64,000 nucleotides of DNA from Lamellibrachia satsuma (GCA_033239005.1 BSQZ01000004.1:9969507-10033506); one strand, 5' to 3'; counted from the first letter of the stretch, positions 51,979-63,699 are shown. A program made the numbers and translations. The notes: generated by a model not told the origin, from the letters alone.

Positions 51979-54508
51979 TTATGTATACTGCAGTAGAGCA
52001 TCCTGTGTTGGTGGCATTCTTTCTATGGACTGATTCTTCAGGCAGAATATGTATTTTCTTGTCTGGTTAACAGAGATTAGAGGATTGCTCTTGTCGTACA
52101 ATATGGCAGTCAGTCTCTCAATCGTTTCGAAATGTGCAGAGTCAACATACAAGAACTCGAACTGGTGGCATGCCAAATACTCAGATATTTCTGTGATCTC
52201 CCCCATTAGCCTGCCAAGCCTTCCACACGGATTTCTTGGCTTTGCCCTTGAAGTCAGATATTGTGTCGCAACCAGAGAAAGCATGAAATATTGGCAGCCT
52301 TGATTTTGGTTCTCCGAGCTTTGCACAGATGGCATTGATGCTATAGAATAAATAATGCTTGCCTATACCAAAAGCCATCCATATATCTCCCAAAGGTTGC
52401 ATCAAAGCCAGATGGTATGTACCAACAAGGATGGTAACGACATCTGTGTCAACAGCACGTACTTGGATAGTTTTCCAACCCTGCTTTAGTGCATGCAGCA
52501 AGTGTACTACAACGCTCGCGTCAGCTTCCTCATGATTGCAGTTTGGCATGGGGCAGCTGGAACCTTTGGATACCACACACTCACCTGACGTGATGTACAC
52601 AGCTTTGCCTAGTGGGTAGACCAACTATGCTGCCTTGGAAGTCTGAAAGGCAAACAATTCCTTCTTGTTGTTTGGGTCACGGAGGAAGTCCGTCCAATTG
52701 CCTGGTAGTTAGGTTTGGTATTTTCTGTGCACACCATTCCCTCTTTTTTTCTCGGGTCGACTCTTTCAAACTGTCTGGCAGGTATTTGTCAACCACAGCA
52801 TCTAACCTTGTGGCACCCTGAAGCTGCAGCACAAGGTAAAGAAGAAACACATTGTCTACATAGCAATTGAACGTACTGATACCAGTAGGCAGGCAATGGG
52901 CGATGACAGCACCACCCGGGACTTTGCAGTCGTAGGTTGAAGGAGGCTCATTTTGCTCAGGCTGCCCAATACATGTCAGTAGTTCAGATTTCGTGCTTGG
53001 CAAATGGAGCTTGCCAAAGTCTGAGAGGGAAGGTGGGAAAGATTGTATCTCGTGGGCAAAGAATTCCCTCAAGTCACCATCACGGCTCTGCATGACGATG
53101 TACAGCTAACCAAAAAGTTCCGCGTCATTCTGAAGTACTTTGATCATCTTTCCCTACTTTGATGTTGCCTTCAGTTGAGGTTTCTTGAAGCGAGTCAAAA
53201 AATTCTTCTTGATCGGGTCCTGGATGGAACGAGTGCGATTTTCTTGACGAAGTCCTGATACTGCTTCCTTCCTGTCTCCTCCAAGGTGTGCAATGCAGCT
53301 ATTACTGATTCGTCCACACAGTTGCAACTGTCTAGTGTAAATAGATCTGGGAAATGATCTAAGAAGGGGTTACCCAATCTTCTGATGGTCCTAGAGAGTC
53401 GGCCAACCGGCCCCTGAAAGGTCTTCTGCGCTGAAAGACCCTGCTCATGATTCTGAAAGTTCTTGGGGCTGTCTGGGTCATCACCGGCAAGGTATTCGCA
53501 CTCAAACTGCTTCTGCAACCTAGCCAGCTCTGGTTCTGAGAGCACCCAGCGCCTGAAAGCAATGGGGTTTCTGTGAGTCCAATATAACCACCTGAGCATT
53601 TCACATAGTCATTCTATTGCTCATGATCCTGGTCAATTGGGATTGAGGAGAACTTGTTGCTGGTCTTCGAAAGCACCCAGTGACCGTGCTTCTCAAACTC
53701 AACCTTGATTGGATCGGGCAAAGACTTCATGTCTCTGATGTGAACAGGCATCCATCTCTGGTAATTCACGATTCAATACAAAGATGAGAGGTGTCAGCTC
53801 CTCCAAGGCTTCCATATACAGAGGGACGTTCTTCTCTCTGTGAGCCCTGATGAAGATGAGAATGAGAGTTTCCTGTCTCATGATCAGGTCCCAGAACATG
53901 AAGGTTGGACTCTTCTTCTGCATATAACTCCGCAGCATAGTCTTCGTTTTTGGGACCCTCTGAGAGCAGGAAAGCCCCCTGTTGGAGGTTACGCATGGTC
54001 ATAATGGGACTTGGTGGCTATGCCTGGTTCGAGTGAGGTGCCTCTGCCTCCATGAGAGCTGCAGTCCAGTCGGTTCGTCCAACAGGTCCCCCTGTGTGTT
54101 CCACAGGGTCGTTTCTGAGTGCAGGACATCCAGCATAACCACATGCACTGTCTTACCGTGAGTGACTGGCCATTTCCATTGTACAAACTTTGCTAGGGCA
54201 AACAGAGGCTGGTCGAAAGTAATGAATGGAGTTTTCCCAGGATTTAGATACGGGATCACTTGTTTCTGTATTGCCATGCCCTGCTTGATCATTGCAGGGG
54301 TGGCAGACTTCTTCTCGTAGAACAGAGGAAGGAGTTCGCAAAGAGCTGAAGGATCATCCACGTTACGCTGAAGGATCATCCATATGTTACAGAGATGCAT
54401 GGTAAACAGCCTACAAGATGGCATCTTCACTGGCAAATTCCTTCTTTCGTACAAATGGCAGTGAATGTTCAACCCAACTGTTTTCCTCAGCTCTGGCCTT
54501 GTCAACAT
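51979..54508 (-). pseudogene. Transposon-derived 'HEEADTRI' (PIN-like fold) protein, decayed
   Basis: Read leftward, blocks from 54508 to 51979 line up as one large protein of about 750 residues broken by frameshifts. They are: an N-terminal Trp/Pro-rich domain (54508-54000), a middle domain (53940-53195), a domain ending near 52680, then His-Glu-Glu-Ala-Asp at 52535-52520 and Asp-Thr-Asp-Val-Val at 52445, and the C-terminal Leu-Pro-Pro-Thr-Gln-Asp-Ala-Leu-Leu-Gln near 51990. The signature is shared with the fragment at 23.9 kb, although here Thr-Arg-Ile reads Ala-Ser-Val. It is widespread in invertebrates and fish; a nuclease-like fold has been suggested, but activity is unproven. Confidence 0.65.
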
Positions 54509-55126
54509 CTTGGCACAGCAATGGTGGTAGTTATCAGAGCATACTTGTCAGGGAGAGTTAGGAGTATCGTGAGAAACACAATTAGGGTTACAATTAAGGG
54601 TCTAGTAAAAATACAATAAAAATACGTGTACACGTTCTACGCTGTTTGTTCGTTTTTTGAGACGACCCTTTCAATGTTGAGATGACCCCTTATTTTTTTT
54701 AAACAACCCCTTATATTTTTTTAGGCTTCCCCTTTTGTTTTTGGCACGATCCCTTATATTTTTAGGCGGCCCCTTATGTATTTTTTAGACGACCCCTTAT
54801 ATTTTTTTTAGATGACCGCTTACACTCGTTGAATATATATTCATTATATATATATATATAAACTAACTTTACATCATCTTCGTCGTCGCTGCCAGGGGGC
54901 GCTATCGTTCGGTAAGCGATAATACACGTCTTTCCGTAAACTTTCACACAGGCAACATCGCCCGGTTTTCCCCATGTCTATTTTTAGTAACCTCGATCAC
55001 GGGCCCTCTTTTGCTTACTCTTAACCCTTTACTAACTACTAGCGACATCTACCGAATTTAATATATAACGCATACATGGTGTTGCTGTGATCCGTTAGAG
55101 TAGTGGTGGGGCGCTGTAGGGGTAAG

Positions 55127-55603
55127 GGTGCGTGTATGTGCCGTATTTTCCTTTTTCGTTATGAAATTTTCAGTGTAAAAACGAAAAAGACACACAGCGT
55201 TCTTCTTTCCTTTTTCCATTTAATGTAACAAAAACAAAAAACCAATACAAACTGCTATGTGTGGTTTTACTAATATTACTTAGAAAAACAACACAAAAGT
55301 ACAGCTAACCTTTTTTCGTTTTCATTGCATCAGAACGAAAAACGAAAAGTGACTGCAGCGCCACTCGTTTTTCGTTTTCGGCATCTTTTTTGTTTATGTG
55401 CTAAGCGGCCACGCACGTTTTGGCGCCGTTTCTTCGAACGCCCGCTGCAGATGACAGATGAAATTCATCATTCTTCCTGTGCGTCATTTAACAAGAATTC
55501 AAGATGGCAACATTTGTTTTATTCCGCGGCAGCAAAAGAATTACGATGAGGGAAGCGGATGTGAATGCCGCCAAAATAACCAGAATTTTTCAGGTAAGAG
55601 TTT
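55127..55603. repeat. Left long inverted repeat with coding exon
   Basis: Inverted match to 63219-63693 with scattered differences. Contains T-rich AACGAAAAA-type motifs, a likely promoter and the exon 55504-55593. Confidence 0.92.
55504..55593 (+). CDS. First exon of the rightward gene (shared, arm-encoded)
   Basis: Exactly 30 codons, ATG 55504 to CAG/GTAAGAG, phase 0. A basic Arg/Lys and Ala helix ends Ile-Phe-Gln. The right arm encodes the same peptide with Gly-to-Ser as the visible difference. Conservation of frame, start and donor in both arms argues for use. Confidence 0.65.
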
Positions 55604-55903
55604 TCACCAAGCATTCTGTGAAGTATACACATGCATGACCATTATGCACTCAATCTGCAGACTTTTTTAACTAAGTTAATGTGTTGTAATAGAAAAGAAT
55701 TATAATTAACATTAATTAATCTCATATATATATAATTGCAGACAACCCATATGTTAATAACTATCTTGATAAACCACCTTGTTACACATACTCTTTGTGT
55801 TTATTATAAAAATGTTCTATCATCTGTAAAAAAGTACTTTTTCATATAATTGAGATGAATATTATGTTATTATATTTTATGCATGGTCATTTATTTTCTT
55901 CAG

Positions 55904-56945
55904 AATCACAGGATTAAACGCATTTGGGTGAATTATCCCATTAAGGGGGCCTTGGTGGCACTTGTAGATGCAGGCTACATCGACATAGATGATGACGTTA
56001 CAAAATATTGCACGTCAAATATCGGCTTGCAACTTTCAGAAATAGGCATAGGCACAGTTGTAGCCTCATGGAATGCTCACCGAATACCAGATTAGTAGTG
56101 ACCACAATACATGGTTTATTTTCAGAATGAGGCTAGCAACAGTAACTTACATTAGAGGTGAAAGGACAGGTATAACCTTAAACACCTATCTTTCTTTCAC
56201 ATGATCCAAGATGGTTGCCAAAGATAAATTTATAGGGTATTTTCAAAACGTGATTTCAACACTCTTACTAGAGATAATGTGCTGAAATTTTAGCAGTGTG
56301 TTGCCAATATGCTATATTTTCATTTGAACTCAAAGAAAACATACCTGATCAACTTTACAATAAATATGATTTTTTTATGTACAAACATTACAGAAACGAC
56401 AAAATATGCCAAATCTCTGTAAATAAGTGAACAATATAAATCGTTCTAGTTCACATGTGACGTGACATAGTGATGTCAGAAGATTTAAACAAGAACAAGA
56501 ATATTTAATCAGTATTATCAATTTGTATCCAATAGGCAGAGGAATACCAAATGTCCTTGCTGAAGAGATGAGGAGAACACCTCCTCTGGCAGAGCACTTC
56601 CCACCAGCGACTGAGGCTGCACAGTGATATACAACTGACCTTAGGTCATCCCTCACTCAACAAGCCATCTTTGGGCATGACCCAGTCACATCGGATAATG
56701 CCAGGAATGCTTGCCAGGCAGCATTTCATGCCAACATACAAGACATGAACATGTTGATCCGCTGCACGGTCAATGGAGACTTTACACCATTGCAAGATGC
56801 AGTGATGACACTTAATAGATTTAACACGGAAATACGCATCATAATGTTGCTGGTGACTAACAATGAATACAGTCATGTTTCGTTTACTGTTTATTTGCAA
56901 GCTTTGGTTCCGAATAGTTTTGGCTGTATTAACAAATCTTGCTGA
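55904..56945 (+). pseudogene. Remaining exons of the rightward gene (integrase-type transposase C-terminal-like)
   Basis: Exon 55904-56090 starts after TTTTCTTCAG in phase 0 with the arm exon. It holds Trp-Val-Asn-Tyr-Pro-Ile-Lys, an Asp-rich Asp-Ile-Asp-Asp-Asp turn, Tyr-Cys-Thr-Ser-Asn and Ser-Trp-Asn-Ala-His-Arg-Ile-Pro. The next exon opens at 56536 (after CCAATAG) with Arg-Gly-Ile-Pro-Asn and runs to TGA 56945, but the intron's donor reads ATTAGT where GTTAGT would be expected, and an in-frame TGA stands at 56625-56627. The motifs match the region following the rve core in integrase-type proteins of invertebrates and fish, but no catalytic core is present here. Probably non-autonomous or dying. 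Confidence 0.55.
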
Positions 56946-57580
56946 ATAGTGATACACCCTATTTCATCCCATTCGCATTCCATAACTATTGGACATGTGT
57001 AATGTATCATGAACTTTATATTGCTTTGTTATTTTATTGATCACCAGTAAAAAGTAAACAATGCAGTTGTTATGTAAAAGCAATTGTAATAATGTTACAG
57101 CATCATCAGGCCAGTAGGTTTCCCAATATGGCAATGGAATTTGGAAAAAAAATGGATTAATGAAGCAATTTAGTGTATCACGAGAACATTGAAGAACGGA
57201 TAAACGAGACATGGCTGTACTAACAAGCTGACCAGAGCAACAAAGACTAAACATTTATGAAACTATAACTACTGGGTCTTCTAGCAGCAGAAAGCAATGC
57301 ACATTTTAATTTACACATTTGCTTGATAACTAGTTTTTTACATAAACAAAATTAAAACTAATTATTAATAAATGATTGTCTAACCTACTGGTCTGAAAAT
57401 GGAAACATTTTGCAATATTCATAAGCATCTTGTGAAAATTAGGCTATTGTGGTTAGTTTATATATGTATAATCCAGTTTCAAACAAAATTGTTTATGTAC
57501 TAGAGCACCCAGTCCCATTCTATGATGGTCTGCAATGTGCCAAGTGTATCGCTAAGGCCTGTTACCAGGAAGGTGGCTGC
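56946..57580. other. Noncoding interval between the convergent genes
   Basis: AT-rich; no exon or signal that could be placed with confidence, apart from short open frames without features. Confidence 0.4.
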
Positions 57581-57699
57581 TTACACACCCTCGGCTCTGC
57601 ACTTGGGGTAGGTGTTTGCATTATGCCCCTGTTCCAGGCACACCTGACACGCCAGGACAGTTTGGCAGCAGGTTGCAAACATCGGCAACTGTAGCGGTC
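57581..57699 (-). CDS. Last exon of the leftward gene: second half of a RING-like zinc finger
   Basis: Acceptor CCTACAG, 119 bp, stop TAA at 57583-57581. Encodes Ala-Thr-Cys-Cys-Gln, Ala-Cys-Gln-Val-Cys and Tyr-Pro-Lys-Cys-Arg. With Cys-Tyr-Ile-Cys in the previous exon this gives four Cys pairs in RING/U-box spacing. Joins in phase. Confidence 0.65.
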
Positions 57700-57948
57700 C
57701 TGTAGGAACGAACATTCTATCAAAAATAATTTTAATTCTTATTTTATACATGTACCTGGTATGCAGATGGCAAGTAATCTGCCAGAATTCATCTCTGGGA
57801 TTTTATTTCCCACTTTTAACCAATTATTTTTGCATAAATACCCATATATGTACATTTAACACTTAATGGAACCGTTTCCATGTTATCAAGGAATATATTG
57901 CTGAATGTACATAACTGTAAGTATTGTCATTACAGCCAGAATACAAAC

Positions 57949-58107
57949 CTTTGCAAATGTAGCATGTAAATGCATCTTTCAATGCACCAACATCGCTTTT
58001 TCTAAGTTTTATCAGCACATGATCTTGTGTAGCTGACGCGATGGTTTTGAAAGTTTCTTCCAAAACCCTCACTTTGTTATGTAGTAAATCTACCACGCGG
58101 GCTTCCA
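57949..58107 (-). CDS. Middle exon of the leftward gene: helical region and first half of the zinc finger
   Basis: Acceptor GACCAG at 58113-58108, donor AAAG/GTTTGT at 57948. A coiled-coil-like segment (Val-Val-Asp-Leu-Leu ... Leu-Glu-Glu-Thr-Phe) leads to Phe-Thr-Cys-Tyr-Ile-Cys-Lys. Both boundaries agree in phase with neighbours. The hAT-like insertion 58222-61019 lies in the intron before it. Confidence 0.65.
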
Positions 58108-58221
58108 CTGGTCAGGCCCCTGCATCGGTACGTCTGCAACATTTCAACTTGGTTTAAATGCATGGCTGATTTGATGAGGTTTTCTGGCTGATAGCACAAT
58201 GTAGAAAGTTAATACTAAAAC

Positions 58222-58906
58222 CAGGGTCCGTACGGGGCCTTGAAATCCTTGAATTTCACCAACTCAAAATCAAGGCCTTGAAATCCTTGAATTTCGGCAT
58301 GCAGCCTTGAATTTTGACAAGGCCAGAAGTAAAGATTAATGTATTTTTGGCACATTGCCGGATATGCAAACGTTCGTTTGATGTGAAAGCTATGGGAGAA
58401 TATGTCGTTAGAAGCCACAGCGCTGGAAAAAAACACGCTGATAATATGAAACTACAAAATACGAGCTGCGCGTGAATCTCAATAGCGACATTATTCGGCA
58501 ATACTAGACCACAGGAAACTACAGGTATGTATCTTATGATACTTTATGATACTAATAAGACCTGTGTTTTATGAGATTACGGAGTTATGTTAATTAATAA
58601 GCAAAGACAATTGCATGTAACTGTCCGCGTTAATGGGCGATATTTCACTGCGATGCGTTTGTTGACAGACGTTACGTCGATGGCGCAGGTGAACATGTGG
58701 CGCCACCTAGCGAATGCGCCAATACATACTTTACATTAATAGTTCCAGCTGTTTGCTAATGCGCGGCAACGCCGGCTGGTGTCCATGATTGACAAGAAAA
58801 CATAATTATCAGTTAGGATCATGTACATAATACGGACAGGATAGGTTAACAAATAATATTTTGTTGGACATGTCGTAATTATACTATTTATAGGTGTATA
58901 CATATG

Positions 58907-58963
<57 letters not shown>

Positions 58964-61019
58964 TATATAATTGATAATCGTGTATATACTGTGTACAATA
59001 TTATATTCAATGAGATAGCAATTTGTCTAGTGTTTGTACTGTGTTGAAGAACCTACACCTTCTGGAAGTGCAACCACGTCAATACCTGTAACACCTGCGC
59101 GTCTTCAGTCATCGATGAACACCACATCCATCGCAAGTCATGTGACAACCGACGATCACTGGTGTGCAGAAGGCAATGAAAGTAATATCGTCTCACTACT
59201 CATACGTTAGCTGCATGGAAACAGACAGACTGTTTCAGCTTATGTTCCCAGATAGCGCCATCGCAAAGTCGTTCAGCTGTGGTGAGAAGAAGAGCGCCTA
59301 CATCATCTGCCATGGACTAGCTCCATATTTCTGCCAGCAACTGAAGGACCAGGTGCGGTTGCTTGACAGTTTTGTCATCCTCTTTGATGAGTGCTTCAAC
59401 CGCTTCACTCAAAACAACAGATGGACATACACATCAGGTTCTTTGATGATGGTAGAAACGCAGTGCATACCCGATACTTCACCAGTGCCTTTCTTGGCCA
59501 TGCAACAGCTGCAAACATGGTTGATGTGTTTGTTGAGAAATGTGGTACAATGAACCTGTCGAACATGATCCAGCTGTCCATGGATGGGCCAAACGTGAAT
59601 TGGTCCTTCTACCAAAAGCTGATGGCTGATGTGTACGATGACCGCTCACGGAAACTGATTGACATCGGCAGTTGTGGCCTGCATGTGGTCCACAATGCAT
59701 TCAGAACTGGTTTCGGAGCAACTGGATGGGATCTGAAGTAATTTCTCTGGGCACTGCACCGGATTTTCCACGAAACACCCGCCAGGCGAGAAGACTTCAC
59801 CGCAATTACAGTGCACCGGTGGGTAGAGAATGCTCGAGTGGCATCCCGTGCGTTGTTGGTACTTGGTCATGTACGAAAGTACGTCGATACCATCACCAAG
59901 TACCCAAAGAAGTACAATGTCCCTGATGGAAAAGCATTCACGACCGTGAAGTCAGGCTGTGCTGACTCACTGATGCCTGCACACCTGATGTTTTTTCGAG
60001 TCGGTTGCGAGGCAGTTTGACCAGTTTTTGGTCAGATACCAGACGGACAAGCCAATGGTCCCCTTCCTTTGTGGTGACCTTGGCGTGATTGTGCGAGGAT
60101 TATGCCAGCGCTTCATGAAGCAGTCAGTCTTAGACGAGGACACCTCTACAACACAACTGGCAAGGCTCAACATTAATTAACATTTGCCCCACTCCCAAAT
60201 TGACCCTGGATTCTGCGCAGCGAAGAAGCTGAAGGAGTTGGCAGCTGTCACATCTGTCAAGCAGAAGCTCAGTGAAAGAGAGAAACTGACATTTAGAATG
60301 GAGTGCAAGAAAGGGCTTGTCTGTGCCACACAGAAACTCGTAGAGAAATGCCCAATCACATACACCATAACGAGAAACTTGACGTGTCCCGACCCTCGGT
60401 TGATGGCTGGCAGGAAGGACGACTGCATTGCAAAGTTTGGCAGAGTTGCACAAGTTGTCGGATCTGCACCAAGTCCGAGATGCGGATTGCGATGCTATCC
60501 AGCAGCAGTTCAGATCCTTTGTGAATGAGGTGGTTCCTGCCAACTCCACCACATTCAAGGATTTCAACCCAGACAACGAGAGACTGGATACGTTCCTTGC
60601 AGTCTACCTCAAATGCACACAGTACGAGAAGCTGTGGATGGTGGCAAAGAAACTGCTCATCCTCTCTCATGGGCAAGCCACTGTCGAGCGTGGTTTCTCA
60701 ATCAACAGTCACGACTCAATTACAACAGCTGGTGGTGTGTGCCAAATGCCAGTAACCAAATCAATGGTTTCCTATGCACAGGGAGCACAACAAAGGTACA
60801 TGGCGTACTTGGAGGCTGAGAAGGAGAAAGTTCTGAAACAGAACATGGAGCAAAACTTCAACTCTAAGCGAAAGCATGACAGATGTTGAACTGTACGTTG
60901 TCCGTTTCCAGAGTGCAGTTTGCAGTATTAAATTTTGAACCTTAAATGGCCTTGAAGTTTTCTTTCCTTAGCCTTGAAATAGCCTTGAATTTGGTTTCTG
61001 TCATGGTGTACGGACCCTG
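58222..61019 (+). mobile_element. hAT-like DNA transposon nested in the 8.6-kb element (2.8 kb)
   Basis: Ends CAGGGTCCGTAC / GTACGGACCCTG are inverted. Subterminal CCTTGAAATCCTTGAATTT repeats on the left are matched by AGCCTTGAAATAGCCTTGAATTT on the right. TAAAAC (6 bp) directly flanks both ends; hAT elements usually make 8 bp, so two positions may have mutated or the family differs. It carries one rightward transposase remnant. An AT microsatellite lies at 58909-58957. Confidence 0.85.
59164..60889 (+). pseudogene. hAT-like transposase, frameshifted
   Basis: Rightward blocks in several frames. Met-Phe-Pro-Asp-Ser ... Phe-Ser-Cys-Gly-Glu-Lys at 59240-59295; Ser-Phe-Val-Ile-Leu-Phe-Asp-Glu-Cys at 59368-59395; Met-Asp-Gly-Pro-Asn-Val-Asn-Trp at 59580-59605; Gly-Ser-Cys-Gly-Leu-His-Val-Val-His at about 59665-59695; and the C-terminal Ser-His-Gly-Gln-Ala-Thr-Val-Glu-Arg-Gly-Phe-Ser dimerisation signature at 60666-60700. 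Frame changes near 59410, 59740, 60010 and 60430 disable it. This family is common in invertebrates and fish. Confidence 0.8.
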
Positions 61020-61870
61020 TAAAACATACATGCAGGGATTTTGCACGTACAGGTAAAACTCTGTGATGTTTGTCATACATAATCTTTGTTGTTGCTAGGA
61101 CTAAATTGTACAATGACTTAGAAACTTATAAACAGTATATCTAACAGACTTGCCTTACAGTGGTCCATGCTTAATTTGGCCATAAGTTTACATTCCTACA
61201 CATTTACTTATACATAAAACTAGCATCTCCATATATCATATTATGTGTGTGGGTAGGTGGGTGCGTGTGTGCATGCGTGCAGTATGTGTGACTTTGCAAC
61301 ATAATCATATATTAAGAACCTATCTGAGCTTCCTTGTCCTGCCTGACTGGAAGTCTCTGTGCACACTCTGTCATGCACAGAATTTTTCTGGTATGGGGTT
61401 TCCAGAAATCTGATCCTAGAAAACAGCACTACATTGTTATGAAGTATGAAGGCACATCAAACATTGTTGCTTCATGGTCTTTCCAAAGAAGTATTCAACA
61501 TTACAAGTAATTTTTATATTATGGTTATTAATACAACATTTTGTACTACGTATAAGGGTCACAGTTATTAGTTGATGTCTTGGATGATGAAGTGTTATGG
61601 TCGATAACACTAATTTGGTTATTTGAAAGTATGCCAACAAGATTACTGAACATATTTATAATTCACTATAAAAATGTGTATTGTAGCTACTTGAAGCCAG
61701 TATCATTACCCTATTTTGTGGGTTACTGATAATCTTCTCATCATTTATTACTACCAACTTCATTAATATATTCAATGGAACAAGTACAATTGAAGTGTGC
61801 ATGCATGTATACAGTGCACACATACCTCCAGATAAGAAGTACATATTTGTATATAAAGAATTGTACAAAC
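61020..61870. other. Intron of the leftward gene right of the hAT insertion
   Basis: AT-rich with TAAAAC at 61020-61025 (insertion duplication) and a GTGTGTG-rich tract at 61240-61290. No coding sequence is supported. Confidence 0.45.
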
Positions 61871-62052
61871 CTTGTGTGCCAGGTGACTCGTGAATCTCCA
61901 TGCCTTTGGAGTCTACTAGGACCATGGCCTCCTGGGAATCAAGCTGCTCCTGCAGCTTCTCGCTCACAGACACAACATTGACGTCTGCATCTGTGAGCCG
62001 CAGGTAGATTGTCTGCACTAGATGGATGTTCGCCTCCACAAGCTGAACAGCT
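61871..62052 (-). CDS. Upstream exon of the leftward gene (coiled coil)
   Basis: Acceptor CTGTGCAG (62060-62053), donor CAAG/GTTTGT. Encodes about 60 residues: Val-Gln-Leu-Val-Glu, Thr-Asp-Ala-Asp-Val-Asn-Val-Val and Glu-Lys-Leu-Gln-Glu-Gln-Leu. Ends in phase 1 and joins the exon at 58107 exactly. Needs two bases from an upstream exon, so at least one more exon exists before it. Confidence 0.6.
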
Positions 62053-62407
62053 CTGCACAGTCAAGATAGAAACATGTACTTCACATAATTATAGACTCAT
62101 TAGTTATGCAGTTGAAAAAAATACATAAAATGCATGTACAATTTAAACACTAAAAATTGTTCATTCAACAAGATGAATTTGTTGAATTTCTATACACACA
62201 AGTTATTATGTGTTTTGTGCATGGGGAAGAACCGAATGGCAACTATTTTTCATGGAAGGTGTCTGGTGATAAATTTGAGTTAATTTATTACCGTGGGAAC
62301 GTTTTGACCACGTCTAAGGCCGGTGTTACTGTGGCCGATGTTCTGGCCGCAAACAGAAACCATCCTTGTTGACTTGGCCCTGGTGTGGCTGCAGCTGGTG
62401 GCTATGT

Positions 62408-62551
62408 GGGAGTGTGCATTGTCACAGACGACTCCTCTTTCACCTCAAAATGCGCTCTGTGCGCCATGTCTTCCACTGGAAAATGTCCATTCTCCAGTGG
62501 AAACACAGCAGTGTTATTGTCGTCAGACAGGAACATCGTCTCCTCGCTGAC
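62408..62551 (-). CDS. Possible further exon of the leftward gene
   Basis: Minus-strand frame opening directly after AAATTGCAG with acidic content (Ser-Glu-Glu-Thr-Met-Phe-Leu-Ser-Asp-Asp) in phase 0, which fits the arm exon. A donor giving the phase needed by the exon at 62052 was not found, so the 3' limit is uncertain. Confidence 0.3.
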
Positions 62552-63218
62552 CTGCAATTTGATCAACTGACATTTAAAATTGTGTTGTTATACTACTTTG
62601 TGTATGACTATGTTGCATTAACTTTTTTAATGATGAACACTGCTAAACAAACCTTTAGACAGCTTAATGTGTATGATGTATGGGTAAAGTTAGTGTAATT
62701 ATATAAATAATACTATTCTAGCTGCTCATAGTCATTCTGTCAATTATAATGATGAGAGTTCATAATAATAATTATGGCCAAATTTCAGGGGCCAGCCAGA
62801 CCTCCAGATTCGGAACTATTGGGGGTCCAGCAGTGAATATAGGGCCCATGGACACCCACTAAATTCGAACCCTGGAGATATGTTTCAACTTTGACACATC
62901 ATTTTATCCAGGCCAGGGCAGGGGAAACATTGTAATTAATGATGTTTTTTTTATATAAGTGGGTTGGTCGTGACTTGCGATAAACATTTCCGTGCGTACT
63001 GACTACCCTAGCCCTAGGCTAGGGCCTAGGAAGGCTGCTACTGCTAGCCGAACGAACAACCTGATCGAGACTAACTGGGGTTTTCTTTACATTGTCACCG
63101 TCATTGTGACATTCGGATTATCGCTAGGATTATCGCTAGCGGCTAGGTACTGAAACATTCTTGTTTCAAGATAAAACTAAACTTAAAATTAAGAACACGG
63201 AACGTTGCAGACGTTTTC
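62552..63218. other. Intron sequence of the leftward gene
   Basis: No exon recognised. A short segment at 62788-62875 begins CAGGG and ends CCCTG but is not convincing as an element. Confidence 0.4.
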
Positions 63219-63693
63219 AACTCTTACCTGAAAAATTCTGGTTATTTTGGCGGCATTCACATCCGCTTCCCTCATCGTAATTCTTTTGCTACTGCGGAAT
63301 AAAACAAATGTTGCCATCTTGAATTCTTGTTAAATGACGCACAGGAAGAATGATGAATTTCATCTGTCATCTGCAGCGGGCGTTCAAAGAAACGGCACCA
63401 AACGTGCGTGGCCGCTTAGCACATAAACAAAAAAGATGCCGAAAATGAAAAACGAGTGGCGCTGCAGTCGCTTTTCATTTTTCGTTCTGATGCAGTGAAA
63501 ACGAAAAAAGGTTAGCTGTACTTTTGTGTTGTTTTTCTAAGTAATATTAGTAAAACCACACATAGCGGTTTGTATTGGTTTTTCGTTTTTCTTACATTAA
63601 ATGGGAAAAGGAAAGAAGAACATTGTGTGTCTTTTTCGTTTTTACACTGAAAATTTCATAACGAAAAAGGAAAAGACGGCACATACACGCACC
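63219..63693. repeat. Right long inverted repeat with coding exon
   Basis: Inverse of 55127-55603; the exon occupies 63317-63228 on the minus strand. Followed by GGTAAG (63694-63699). Confidence 0.92.
63228..63317 (-). CDS. First exon of the leftward gene (shared, arm-encoded)
   Basis: Minus-strand duplicate of 55504-55593: ATG at 63317, 30 codons, CAG/GTAAGAG, phase 0. Confidence 0.65.
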
Positions 63694-63699
63694 GGTAAG

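Larger units (their letters stand above)
55127..63693. mobile_element. 8.6-kb element with long inverted repeats, 6-bp target duplication and two convergent spliced genes
   Basis: Inverted arms of about 475 bp (55127-55603 and 63219-63693) begin GGTGCGTGTATGTGCCG and are flanked by the direct repeat GGTAAG (55121-55126 and 63694-63699). Each arm carries the same 30-codon first exon with ATG and a GTAAGAG donor, pointing inward. A rightward gene related to the C-terminal part of integrase-type transposases and a leftward gene with a RING-like zinc finger are fed by these exons. A hAT-like element is nested at 58222-61019. A 6-bp duplication suggests a retroviral-integrase-like mechanism. I do not recognise a named family. 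Confidence 0.8.

Noticed and set aside
62157..62698. Plus-strand frames at 62157-62372 and 62323-62570
   Set aside because: No recognisable features; the minus strand offers a better exon candidate in the same stretch.
62788..62875. Possible small hAT-derived MITE (CAGGG ... CCCTG)
   Set aside because: Only five terminal bases match and no target duplication is visible.
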